Of a stretch of 64,000 nt of DNA, positions 24,705 to 34,500 are shown piece by piece (positions within the stretch are counted from its first letter, which is position 1; each line of letters opens with the position of its first letter). This stretch comes from an uncultured bacterium (GTDB lineage Bacteria > Bacteroidota > Bacteroidia > Bacteroidales > Marinifilaceae). The notes beneath the pieces were generated by a model. The model was given only the letters and a program-made list of their open reading frames with translations. It was not told the origin of the DNA and searched no databases. A program made the position numbers and the translations under genes. The stretch covers positions 1-64,000 of the forward strand of contig CAJMSX010000013.1 of the NCBI GenBank assembly GCA_905216195.1, given 5' to 3'.

Positions 24705-26672
24705 TTACATTTCGATGATGATGGAGGAGTAAGCCGGCATATAAATGCTGTACTGGGAATCGTTTATCTTTTTCAGTAAGGTTCCTTTTGTATCTCCTAT
24801 CGGTTGTTTGATGGCTTTGTGCAGTGAATATACCTTTACCGAATTGGACACGTTGTGGATGATCAGTAATTTTTCGTTTCCCGATTGCCGGTAAAACACC
24901 ATAAAATTTTTATCGCTGTCGTCAGCGTCGTTGAAATTTTCGGGTAAAGACAGGGTACCGCTGGCCAGTGCCGGGTAAGTATTTCGTAATTTCATGAAAT
25001 ACCGGTAAATATTGTAAATTGAGTTTACTTTTTCTGCCTGCTGGGCTACGGTTCCGATTTTGGCTTCCGTCGAGAAAGTAGAGGTCCGCCAGGTGGTGCG
25101 ATACCGATCTTTCGCTTTTGTATCCCACAGCATCGGGTCCCGTACATTTTCATCGCCGTTGGCTTTTGTTCCGAACATTCCGATTTCTTCTCCGTAGTAG
25201 AGGTAAGGGCTTCCGTCGGAGGTCAGTAGTACGGCTGCAGCCATTTTAGCTCTTTCCAGACTTTCGCTGCTACTACCGCCTAAAACCGAGCGGGTGCGGT
25301 CTTCGTCATGATTCGAAAGTTTCGTCGCATCGATATACTCTTTCCGATAAGAAGCATATTCCTGCTGGTATTCGATCATGTCTTTGGGGAACCATTTGGC
25401 ATGGCTGTTTTGAATGGCGTATTGAAGCCGGTACCAACTACTGAAGTCGAACAAAGCAGGGAGGCCTGCGTAATAAGGGGCGACGTCATGGTGTTCGGAT
25501 AACATCTCTCCCACCATATAGAGATCGGATTTTGTTTTGGATAGTTCCGCATAGAATTTTTTCAGGAAAGTGGGGTTTTCATCCGATCTTTCATCCTGAT
25601 AAATGTGTTTTACGGCATCCAGTCTGAAGCCGTCCACCCCTTTTTCCAGCCAAAAACGTCCGGCCGCACAAATGGCTTGGAAAGCTTCGGAGTTTTCGCA
25701 CTGATCGGCGCTCCCGTAATTCAATTCGGGCATCCAATCGGAAAACATCCCCATATACTGATAACCGGAAGTGCCGTTTGGTACAGGATGCCACTGTCCG
25801 GATTCATAGGTTTTCGTCATCGGAATTTTTCCGGCCTGAATATCGGCTTGCGGATTCTCCGAGAAGAGAAAATAGTTGCGGTAAGGGCTGTTGAGACTGC
25901 TACAAGCATCTGTAAACCAGGGGTGGTTTTTGGAAGTATGGTTGATGACAAAGTCCAGGATCACTTTGATATTTAGAGCATGAGCTTTGTTTACCAATTC
26001 CTCGAAATCGGCCAGGGTCCCGAATTCCGGATTGACGGAGGTATAATCCGTTACGTCGTAGCCGTGGTAAGAGGAACTGGGGTTGATGGGGGTGAGCCAG
26101 ATGCCGGCGACTCCCATATCGTCCAGGTAATCCAATTTGGCCGTGATACCTTTGAGGTCCCCTATGCCGTCTCCGTCACTGTCAGCGAATGAACGGACGA
26201 AGATTTCATAGAATACGCCGCCTCGTTTGTCCCCGTCCCAACTGCGGGGGGTGTATTGGGAGATCGATGTCATCTGGTCCGGATCGACCGGTTCGAAAGG
26301 AGGTTCTTCGAAGGTCATTTTCCCGAGCTCCCACCGTTTACCGCTTTGTTGCAGGTATACTTTCTGGACGTTGTAAACGGTGGGAGTAGTAAAGGTAATA
26401 TTATAAGCGGTGGGGACTATATTCCGGGCTTCCACATACTCTCCCGTATCGGCCACGGAGCGGAAAGCGATAATGCTTTCGGCTGTAAAACCGTTGCCTG
26501 TAATGGAGACATTTTGCCCCGGTTTATAAACGGCTGTTTCGGAGGGCATGATCAGGTTGGTGACCGGGAGCTCGTCGGGGTCGACCGGGGGAAGTTTATT
26601 GTCGTCTTTGCCACAGGAAGTGAAAAGAAGGAGTAAACTCCACAAGAGGTAAAGGAGGGTGTGTTTTAACAT
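24705..26672 (-). CDS. SusG-like GH13 surface alpha-amylase with N-terminal IPT/TIG-like domain
   Basis: A 655-residue lipoprotein (Cys20 in LLFTSC, followed by GKDDN, an acidic signal that favours the cell surface). Residues about 36-122 look like an IPT/TIG immunoglobulin-like domain (MPSETAVYKPGQNVSITGNGF). The GH13 barrel runs from about 150 to 560: GVFYEIFVRSFADSDGDGIG, nucleophile Asp352 in GFRLDAVKH, Glu389 in MVGEMLSEHH, Asp456 in LSNHDEDR. SusG is the outer-membrane endo-amylase that starts starch breakdown. Here the B. thetaiotaomicron CBM58 insertion is not evident and the N-terminal Ig-like domain may act as a spacer. A hairpin separates it from the SusF-like gene upstream. Confidence 0.92.
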   Translation of the reverse strand: MLKHTLLYLLWSLLLLFTSCGKDDNKLPPVDPDELPVTNLIMPSETAVYKPGQNVSITGNGFTAESIIAFRSVADTGEYVEARNIVPTAYNITFTTPTVYNVQKVYLQQSGKRWELGKMTFEEPPFEPVDPDQMTSISQYTPRSWDGDKRGGVFYEIFVRSFADSDGDGIGDLKGITAKLDYLDDMGVAGIWLTPINPSSSYHGYDVTDYTSVNPEFGTLADFEELVNKAHALNIKVILDFVINHTSKNHPWFTDACSSLNSPYRNYFLFSENPQADIQAGKIPMTKTYESGQWHPVPNGTSGYQYMGMFSDWMPELNYGSADQCENSEAFQAICAAGRFWLEKGVDGFRLDAVKHIYQDERSDENPTFLKKFYAELSKTKSDLYMVGEMLSEHHDVAPYYAGLPALFDFSSWYRLQYAIQNSHAKWFPKDMIEYQQEYASYRKEYIDATKLSNHDEDRTRSVLGGSSSESLERAKMAAAVLLTSDGSPYLYYGEEIGMFGTKANGDENVRDPMLWDTKAKDRYRTTWRTSTFSTEAKIGTVAQQAEKVNSIYNIYRYFMKLRNTYPALASGTLSLPENFNDADDSDKNFMVFYRQSGNEKLLIIHNVSNSVKVYSLHKAIKQPIGDTKGTLLKKINDSQYSIYMPAYSSIIIEM

Positions 26673-26695
26673 AGGTTTGGACGATTTTCAGTAAA

Positions 26696-26726
26696 AGCCA
26701 CTACAGAGCCGAACCCTGTAGTGGCT
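26696..26726 (-). terminator. hairpin with T run between SusF-like and SusG-like genes
   Basis: On the minus strand AGCCACTACAG pairs perfectly with CTGTAGTGGCT (11 bp, 9-base loop) and is followed by TTTT. It lies in the 77-base gap between the two genes, so it should stop part of the transcription and lower amylase expression relative to the binding proteins, or else protect the upstream mRNA. Confidence 0.7.
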
Positions 26727-26749
26727 GATTTACATACGTTATTTCTGTT

Positions 26750-28795
26750 TTATTTTTTTATAATAGTCAAACGATAGGGAATGGTCGCTATATTCAGCCG
26801 CAAATCGTAGTTCCCGGCTTCGGAAACGGTCATGTTCGCTCCGTTCTCGGTCGTCAAATTATTCGGATCGCCCCCTAAGCTCAGATCCCACTTCCCGTTG
26901 AAACGCACTTTGAAACCGTCTCCGCCGGCGGGTAAGGAAAGGTTATCCAGGTACCAGGTTTGATCGGTTTCATGGTAAGCAAACTCGGCATCTCCCTCCC
27001 AATTGTTAAAAGCACCGATTAATCCGACCTTCTCGATGGACGTCAATTTTACTTGTTGTCCGGAGAGATTGAGTTGTATGTAGTAATATCCCGAAGGTAC
27101 GGAAAGATTGGCGGAACCTCCCACTTCGGCACTTCCGATTCCGGTAGCGGGATCGAAAACTACCTCCGCTCCTCCGAAGTCTTTTTCATTCCAGCCTTTC
27201 TCCGGATTGAATTTAAATTCACAATTGGCATTCCCGTCTTTGTCTTTCAGCATAACGAAACCTTCGTAATTGCCTTCGCCGTCACCGGCCAGTGCGGGAG
27301 CGGAGGCCGGATCCCAACCTTGATGGCTTCCGGGGAGGTAGATGTTTTCGGCAAATGCGGTACTGATGATTTTTACTTCATAGGGGAATACTCCCGTTTT
27401 CAGAACGATTTTATAATTTCCGTTGTCTTTCGTGAAGACGTAGTTCCCTCCGTTTTCAAATTGTCCGTTATTTCCTATAGCATAGGTCCAGTTGTTGTTC
27501 AACCGGAATTTGTATTCTTTAGCGGAAATCATGTCCAGGGTTACGGTCCAGGTATTGGCAACCGGGTCGTAGGTCATTTCGGTGTCGCCGTCCCAGCCTG
27601 TAGGAGTCGCATCTCCGATCATTCCGACTCTGTCTACTTTGACCGCCGTAAATGTTTTGGTTTTGTAATTCACCTGGAGGCGGTATATTCCGCTCGGGAG
27701 TTGGAGATTACCGGCTCCCCCGTCCGTATTGAGTTCGTAAGGAGCTACAGTCAGGTTCCCGTCCGCATCCGTTTCCGGAACAACGGGATCGAATGCACCG
27801 AGGTTGAGGCCGTCCCAGCCCGGTTGACTGGTAAATTTAAAATCGACATTGCTTCCGTCAGCGGTCCTCAGATCGACGAAACATTCGTATATACCTTTAA
27901 CCGGGCCCATCGGCATGGTCGGCGCTTTTGCCGGATCCCAATTTTGGTGAGAACCTGCTACATATAATTTTTCCGGATAATTGACGGAGTAGGTGGTTAC
28001 GGCGATCTTCACGCTGGGCGATTCGATTCCTTCCGGAATTTCCTTGGAGAAAGCCACTACATACAAGGTAATGGTGCTTTGTTGATTTTCCGGCGCTCCG
28101 GCTTTTACGATCCATTCATTGAAGGTTTCCTGATTCATGCTAACCGAGGTTTCCGTTGTCCGGGCGATTTCGATCGCTCCTTCCGGAATGTCGTTAACGG
28201 AAGCGGTGGATGGAGCCGCATAGTAAGCGTAAAGGTGGTATTCGATTTCAGCTCCGACTTCCAGTCGGGCTGCTTCCCAGGAGAATTCCAGTTCTTCATC
28301 CCAGGTGGCGGCGCTCAGATTGACTGCCTGGCCTTCGCTCAGGTTACTGAATTCCGGTTCAATCAGATCACCCTGACTTTGAATTTTCACTTTAATCGTA
28401 TTGGAAGTCAGGACTGTACTTCCGTAATGGGCTTCCAGGTAAAAGTTCATTTCGAACATTTCACTTTCGGGAGCGCCGGCATTTATAACGGCAGTATTAA
28501 AATCTTCTTTGGTCAGCGTCAATGCCGCTCCGGCGGTCTGACCTATCGTTACCGCCCCTTTCTCTCCGTATTGACCGTAGAGTACGTAGTTGACAGCTTC
28601 CTGGCCCATCGTACGGGCGGGAGCCCAGGTAAAGGTGACATTTTCTACTTTGGATTTGGGAGAAATCAGAACCACGGCATGTTCTTTCAGTACCGGCGCA
28701 ATGTCCGAAGTGAGCCGAAACTCTTCCGGGTCGTCGGAACAGGCGGCCAATAAAACGGAGGCCGCAAAAGCCAATAGATATTTTATATATTTCAT
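26750..28795 (-). CDS. SusF-like outer-membrane lipoprotein with four tandem starch-binding modules
   Basis: A 681-residue lipoprotein (Cys19 in LLAAC, then SDDPEE, a strong surface-export signal). Two SusE-type Ig domains (about 35-145 and 150-270) are followed by four binding modules in two alternating types. Type 1 starts YVAGSHQNWDPAKAP (about 275) and YLPGSHQGWDPASAP (about 485). Type 2 starts VGMIGDATPTGWDGD (about 390) and VGLIGAFNNWEGD (about 590). Its smaller neighbour at 28862 has one of each type, so this protein looks like an internal doubling of that layout. SusF in B. thetaiotaomicron has three starch-binding modules and no enzyme activity; a binding role is likely here too. Confidence 0.9.
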   Translation of the reverse strand: MKYIKYLLAFAASVLLAACSDDPEEFRLTSDIAPVLKEHAVVLISPKSKVENVTFTWAPARTMGQEAVNYVLYGQYGEKGAVTIGQTAGAALTLTKEDFNTAVINAGAPESEMFEMNFYLEAHYGSTVLTSNTIKVKIQSQGDLIEPEFSNLSEGQAVNLSAATWDEELEFSWEAARLEVGAEIEYHLYAYYAAPSTASVNDIPEGAIEIARTTETSVSMNQETFNEWIVKAGAPENQQSTITLYVVAFSKEIPEGIESPSVKIAVTTYSVNYPEKLYVAGSHQNWDPAKAPTMPMGPVKGIYECFVDLRTADGSNVDFKFTSQPGWDGLNLGAFDPVVPETDADGNLTVAPYELNTDGGAGNLQLPSGIYRLQVNYKTKTFTAVKVDRVGMIGDATPTGWDGDTEMTYDPVANTWTVTLDMISAKEYKFRLNNNWTYAIGNNGQFENGGNYVFTKDNGNYKIVLKTGVFPYEVKIISTAFAENIYLPGSHQGWDPASAPALAGDGEGNYEGFVMLKDKDGNANCEFKFNPEKGWNEKDFGGAEVVFDPATGIGSAEVGGSANLSVPSGYYYIQLNLSGQQVKLTSIEKVGLIGAFNNWEGDAEFAYHETDQTWYLDNLSLPAGGDGFKVRFNGKWDLSLGGDPNNLTTENGANMTVSEAGNYDLRLNIATIPYRLTIIKK

Positions 28796-28815
28796 AATAA
28801 ATCGGTTTTAAATTT

Positions 28816-28845
28816 CCTGGAAGAGTCGGAAATAGCTCCTCCAGG
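28816..28845 (-). terminator. weak hairpin between SusE- and SusF-like genes
   Basis: On the minus strand CCTGGAGGAG pairs with CTCTTCCAGG (one G-T pair) around a 10-base loop, followed by AAATTT. It lies in the 66-base gap between the two binding-protein genes and may tune or stabilise the mRNA rather than end it. Confidence 0.45.
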
Positions 28846-28861
28846 AGATTATTACTAGTGA

Positions 28862-29932
28862 TTATTGTTTTTCGAGGCGCAGGCAATATTTGAATTTTTC
28901 GGTATTGTAATAATACGTAATCAAGTACGTACCCGCCTCTCCTACTTTCAGATTCGGTACGGAACCCGATGCTAATTCTTCGATATCTCCGCCTAAAGCC
29001 AGATCCCAATTGCTGTTAAACCGGATTTTAAATTCCCCGTCGGCTTCGAATGTTGCAGTGGCGCTATAGGTTTTCGTTGCGGGATCATAGGTCATAAAGA
29101 GTTCGTTCTTATCATCCCAGTTATTGAAGGTACCCATCAGACCTACTTTTTCCAGCAGTAAGAGAGTAGCTTTCATATTGGGTATGTCTACCGTAGCTTG
29201 GTAGAAACCGGAAGGGGTTTTCAAGTTCCCGGCTCCGCCGTCATTATCCAGAGCGTCTAACGAACCGCCGTAATTTGTACCGTCCCAACTGGGCTCGCTG
29301 GTAAATTTGAATTCGGCATCGCTACCGTCGGCTGTGATCAGATCGATGTAACCGGTATAAATATCGGTACCCTTCATTTCTTCCAAAACCACCTGGGCGT
29401 TAGAAGGAGCCCAACCCTGATGAGATCCGGGCACATACAGTTTTTTCGTTTCCACGACGGCTTTTGCCGTCGTAACGTTTACGGTCAGCGGTTCTGCGGA
29501 ATAAACGGTAGGGAAACCGGACCCGACGGTGGCACCGATAGATAGTTCCAGAGCTACGGTTTCGTATTCGGGGATTCCCATACCTCCGTCTTCAACGGAA
29601 CTGCAGAGTTTAACATTAAAAGCGTCTTTGGTAGACGAATAATTCAAGTCGGTAATGTTTTCGAAAAGAGTGACCCGTTCTCCTCCGTTGTACGAAGCAT
29701 ACAGCGTATAAGAAACTTCTGCCTGGTAGCCGAAATTGGCGGCAGTCCAGTGAAACGTCACTTCTTCTTCTTTGTTGTCGTCCGTAATATATATATTTCC
29801 GGGATTGCTCAGAACCGGAGCGACAATCTGATCTGAATCCGGGGCGTAAGCGGTGGTTTTGTCCAGGTCGTCACAACTGCTGAAAGTCATCAGACCTACG
29901 ATAACCGATAATATGTAATTGATAAATTTCAT
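28862..29932 (-). CDS. SusE-like starch-binding outer-membrane lipoprotein
   Basis: A 356-residue lipoprotein (Cys20 in TFSSC, then DDLDK, an acidic export signal). An N-terminal SusE domain (about 35-155, PVLSNPGNIYITDD) is followed by two binding modules that begin LYVPGSHQGWAPSN (about 165) and VGLMGTFNNWDD (about 265). The latter ends KIRFNSNWDLALGGD, almost the same as in the SusF-like neighbour. It lies 21 bases after the second SusD and should be surface-exposed with it. It differs from the SusE of the first system mainly in having an intact second module. Confidence 0.92.
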   Translation of the reverse strand: MKFINYILSVIVGLMTFSSCDDLDKTTAYAPDSDQIVAPVLSNPGNIYITDDNKEEEVTFHWTAANFGYQAEVSYTLYASYNGGERVTLFENITDLNYSSTKDAFNVKLCSSVEDGGMGIPEYETVALELSIGATVGSGFPTVYSAEPLTVNVTTAKAVVETKKLYVPGSHQGWAPSNAQVVLEEMKGTDIYTGYIDLITADGSDAEFKFTSEPSWDGTNYGGSLDALDNDGGAGNLKTPSGFYQATVDIPNMKATLLLLEKVGLMGTFNNWDDKNELFMTYDPATKTYSATATFEADGEFKIRFNSNWDLALGGDIEELASGSVPNLKVGEAGTYLITYYYNTEKFKYCLRLEKQ

Positions 29933-29953
29933 GGTCTTTAAATTTTAAATGCG

Positions 29954-31573
29954 TTATTTACCTGAATAACCGGGGTTCTGTTTCAATTCCGGATTGGCAG
30001 CCAGTTCGGAAATGGGGATGGCGAAGATCTTCTTATAATCCGGAATGCTTTGCCCGTCGTAGCTACCTCCTTTGTATTTCCACAAGAAAGTACCGGAAGT
30101 GAATTTTCCGAAGCGGATCAGGTCGGTACGTCTGTGGCCTTCCCACATCAGTTCCCGGGCACGTTCGGCAATCAGGTAATCTTCGTTATAACTTCCGATG
30201 GTTCCTACTCCTGCTCTGGAACGTAGTTTATTCAGATATCCCAATGCGGTAGCATCGGAATTATTTCCCATATTCATCACGGCTTCGGCATAGATCAGGT
30301 AGATCTCTCCCAAACGGATAGCGGGGAAATCGATGTTGGCATAAGCGTCGGTACCGGTATAGGACTCGGCATCTTTATCGTGGGGCAGGTTGTTGTATTT
30401 GAAGAACGACCATCCGCTGAAAAAATCGGAAATATCGCTCATATCCTGCGTACGTCCTTTGATGTAAAAAAACTGTCCCCGTTTATCCTGGCAGGTATAG
30501 CTTCCGCTTTCGTAATCGGGATTGGAGACGTCGAAATAGGTTTTGGCATATTCGTAAGGCACGCGGTTTCCTTTCCAGCCGTCCACGCTGTAACCCATGT
30601 TGGCGCTCTTATCTTCCGGAGCGAAAGCGCTCAATCCCAGGTAAGAAGTTCCTCCGTAAGACTGGGTTTTCAAAGCGTCGTAATCTACGGTGAAAATAAG
30701 TTCCTGACGAGCGTCCGGATTTTGTCCGTTGTCTCCGCGGAAAAGATCGGCATAGTTGGGGGCCAGATCGTAACCTAATTTGAAAACTTCCTCACAGGCC
30801 GTTTTAGCGTCCGCCCAATGGGGAGTACCGGTATATACTTCTGCGTTCAGGTATAAGCGTGCCAACAATCCCCAAACGGCGCCGATATCGGCTCTGGGGT
30901 AATTGGACCGGGCAGCCGGCATCAGGGCTTCGGGTTTGGTCAGGTCTTTCAGTTCGCTTTCGATGTATTCGAATATTTCTTTCCGGCTTTTTTGTGCGGG
31001 GAAGAAAGCGCCCAGCGGACTGTCTTCGGTAATAAACGGCACATCGCCGAATACATCCATAGCCATCCAGTAAAAATAAGCTCTCAGAAAGCGGGCTTCG
31101 GCCCGATAGCTGTGTATCTTGGTTTTCAGCGCATCGTCTATTCCCCGGTCGGCCAACCGTCCGTCGGTGGTTTGACGCAAATATTCATTCACATAAGTGA
31201 TGGCGTGAATCGTACGTGCATATACGGCATAGGTAGCAGCATTGTCTGCATCGCTCCAGGTATTGTTGTTGATGTCGTTTACCCAGCTGTCGTTTGCCCA
31301 GGCACTTTTGCAGGCATCGCAGGATACTTCCTGCAGGGTCCAGAATGCCCGTACCAGTTCGGAAGCTCCGGCATCTTCTACGGTCAGGTCGGAAGTGTTT
31401 GCAAAATTGAAGTATACTTTCGCCAATCCTTCCAAATAACTTTCCGGGGTGGTATAAGCACTTTCGGAGGTTTGGTCCGCGTCGTTCAGAGGCAGAGTAT
31501 CCAGGTCGCTGATACAGGAATTGAAGGATAATATTCCTGCCGTTACCAAAATGGAGATATATCTTTTTTTCAT
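29954..31573 (-). CDS. SusD/RagB-family lipoprotein (second system)
   Basis: A 539-residue SusD homologue (Cys20 in FNSC, then ISDLDTL). Core segments: LQEVSCDACKSAWANDSW, YRAEARFLRAYFYWMAMDVFGDVPFI, GLLARLYLNAEVYTGTPHW and ELMWEGHRRTDLIRFGKF. It is clearly paralogous to the first-system SusD at 13882, with the same order of motifs. It follows its SusC by 20 bases. It should capture maltooligosaccharide for the second SusC. Having two SusC/D pairs within one region suggests a split by chain length or branching, which sequence alone cannot prove. Confidence 0.95.
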   Translation of the reverse strand: MKKRYISILVTAGILSFNSCISDLDTLPLNDADQTSESAYTTPESYLEGLAKVYFNFANTSDLTVEDAGASELVRAFWTLQEVSCDACKSAWANDSWVNDINNNTWSDADNAATYAVYARTIHAITYVNEYLRQTTDGRLADRGIDDALKTKIHSYRAEARFLRAYFYWMAMDVFGDVPFITEDSPLGAFFPAQKSRKEIFEYIESELKDLTKPEALMPAARSNYPRADIGAVWGLLARLYLNAEVYTGTPHWADAKTACEEVFKLGYDLAPNYADLFRGDNGQNPDARQELIFTVDYDALKTQSYGGTSYLGLSAFAPEDKSANMGYSVDGWKGNRVPYEYAKTYFDVSNPDYESGSYTCQDKRGQFFYIKGRTQDMSDISDFFSGWSFFKYNNLPHDKDAESYTGTDAYANIDFPAIRLGEIYLIYAEAVMNMGNNSDATALGYLNKLRSRAGVGTIGSYNEDYLIAERARELMWEGHRRTDLIRFGKFTSGTFLWKYKGGSYDGQSIPDYKKIFAIPISELAANPELKQNPGYSGK

Positions 31574-31593
31574 AATTCTGTTATCCTTTTACA

Positions 31594-34500
31594 TTAAAAA
31601 TTGATATTCAGACGCAGGGAATAAGTCCTCGGACGCGGCCAGATGTTATTGTCGATCCCTGCAATTCCGGTAGCTTCCGGATCCATACCGCTGTAGTCCG
31701 TTATGACGAAAACATTTTGTACCCCTCCGGCAATGCGGATATTGAATCCGTCGCGGCCGGCGATATTACGGAAGGTATAACCCAAATTGACATCGTCCAG
31801 CCGGAAGAAACTGGCGTTTTCCAGGAACATGTCGGAATACCATTGTTCGGTTCTGTTGGCTTCTCTGAAACCGGTTTCTTTCACATAGGTGGCATAGTTG
31901 GACAGGCTGTTGGACTGGAAGTCCAGGTTAGCCGTGGAATTGGAAGAATGAAAATCGTTGAACATCCAATTACCTACGGCACCGTGTCCGTTAAAGCCGA
32001 AATCCCAGTTTTTATAGGAGAGTTTGAGGTTTACTCCGTAGAAGAAGTCGGGATTCGGATGTTTGTTGGTCATATACCGGTCGGCGGAAGTGATGACGCC
32101 GTCTTTATCCCGGTCTACCAATGCGTTTTGAATGGGTTTCCCCTCGTGATCGTAAGCTTGTTGGTAGCAATAGAAGGTATAAGGGGCGTATCCGACCATA
32201 TGGCGTTGCAGATAACCTCCGGTTCCCATCGTAATGCCGTTTACGCCTTCGTAATAGTTCGGATCGTCGCTGGCCGTCAGTTTGGTGAATTTTATTTTCT
32301 GGAAGGTTCCGTTCAAACCGATGCTTAGATTCCAGTCGGGCGTCTGCACAGGGATGAAATTCATGGTGATTTCGATCCCTTTGTTTTCCATGTTACCGAT
32401 GTTGGTCAGTACTTTGTTGGAGAAATTGGAACCCATGGGAACAGCTACCGTATTCAAAAGGTCGGAAGTTTTGCGTTTGTACAAATCCACGCTTCCCGTA
32501 ATGCGGTTGTTGAAGAATCCCAGATCGATACCCAGGTTATAGGTTTCTGTGGTTTCCCATTTGATATTCGGATCGTAAGCCTGGGGGGTTAAGTTATATA
32601 CATAGCCTCCGTCTCCCATGTTGTATTGGCCGTATTGATTGGTGGACAGAACGTAACGGGCCAGGTAGGGATAATCGCCGGAGTTGATTTCCTGTTGTCC
32701 GGTTTTACCCCAGCCGAAACGCACTTTGGCTGTCGAGATGAATTGTAAGTTCTGGATAAAATCTTCCTGAGCCAGGTTCCAGGCCACGGCAACGGAAGGG
32801 AAGAGACCCCAGCGGTTATCTTTGGAGAAGCGGGAGGAAGCGTCATCCCTCAAGGTGAAGGTCAGTAAGTATTTCCCGAACAGACTGTAGTTGATACGTC
32901 CGAAGAACGAAAGCAGATAGTGTTCGGTGCGATTGAACGGATAGTTGTAATCGTCCCCTTTCTGTTCGTTCGTGATATTGAAATAATTTACCGAATGGTC
33001 GGAAGAGTAGAAATGCTGCCAGGAGTAACCGGCCATCACATCGATATGGTGAGCTCCGATTTCTTTGTTGTAATTCAGATAAAATTCCAGCAAGTGGTTG
33101 CGGCGGAAGTTCGTATATTTTTCGTACTGGCCGATACCGGGATTTTCGGTGTCTTTATGAGCTTGCATGGATCCTACTCTGGGTCCTTTTTTCCCGTCAG
33201 TAGAGGTGATGTCCATCCCTAAATTCAGATTGGCTCTTAAATCTTCGAAACCGTGGATCTTATAATCAATTTGTGCATTTCCGATAAAACGGTGTACGGT
33301 ATTGGTATTTTTATAATCGTATAATAACGAAAGCGGACTGACTGCAGCCAGGGTATTCGGTTGGGCATCGGGACCGCTTCCGCCGCTGAGCCAGTTCCAG
33401 TAACCATTGGTGGTCGTGTAGTCGATGCTGCCGTCTTCTTTATACCAGTAAGCCGGTTGGGTCGGGTTGAAGAAGGCGGCTGCATTTACCGCTCCGCCGT
33501 CGGCATAACGGTTTTTAATGTAGACTCCTTTGGCATTCAGATTTACGGTTAAATGATCGTTCAGTAATTTCGGTGATACGCTGATGTCCATCGTTCCCCT
33601 TTCAAAATTGGAAGTTTCGAGGGTTCCGTCTTCGTTGGTATACCCCACAGATACGCGGTAAGGAAGTTTGTCTTTGTAATTGCCGTAAGCGCTCAGGTTG
33701 TGGTCGTGCGTCAGGGCGTTCCGGAAAATCAGGTCTTGCCAGTCGGTGTTGGCTTCTCCCATTAAACCCCGGACGGTTTCCCCTTTCGGTGTTCCTGCCG
33801 GATAAATCTGGTCGATGAATTCGCGGTATTCTTTCGCTCCCATCACCGGTACGGTTTGAGAATTGGTAACTACGCTGAAACTACCGCTGTAACTCAGATT
33901 CAGTTTGTTTCCTTTCCCTTTTTTAGTGGTAATGATGATTACCCCGTTTGAAGCCCGGGAACCGTAGATCGCGGTTGCACTGGCGTCTTTCAGGACCGTG
34001 AAGGATTCTATGTCGTTCGGATTGACCGTAGACAACGCATTGGCCATCCCGGGGGCGGCATCATTGGCTACAGGTACTCCGTCTATCACAATCAAAGGAT
34101 CGTTGGAGGCATGCAGTGAACCGGCTCCCCTGATACGAATGGTAGAACCGGAACCCGGTCCGCCGTCTCCGGTAAGAATCTGTACGCCCGGGACTTTCCC
34201 CTGTAACATTTCCTGAGGGGAAGTGACGGCCCCCCGGTTTAATTCGTCCGCTTTAATAGCTACGACCGAGCCGGTCATATCGTTTTTCTTTACGGTACCG
34301 TAACCGATAACTACGACTTCGCCCAATTGAGTGACGTCTTCTTCCAGGATAACATTCAACACTTTTTGTCCTTCGATTTTCACCGTAAGGGTTTTATACC
34401 CGATGAACGTAAACTCCAGCACGTCTCCGTTAGCGACTTTTATAGAAAAGTTACCGTCGATGTCCGTCGCTGTTCCGTTTGTCGTTCCTTTGACCATAAT

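Noticed and set aside
27053..27967. Open frame of 304 codons on the plus strand
   Set aside because: It lies wholly opposite the SusF-like gene, has biased low-complexity composition and no family features; it is a shadow of the real gene.
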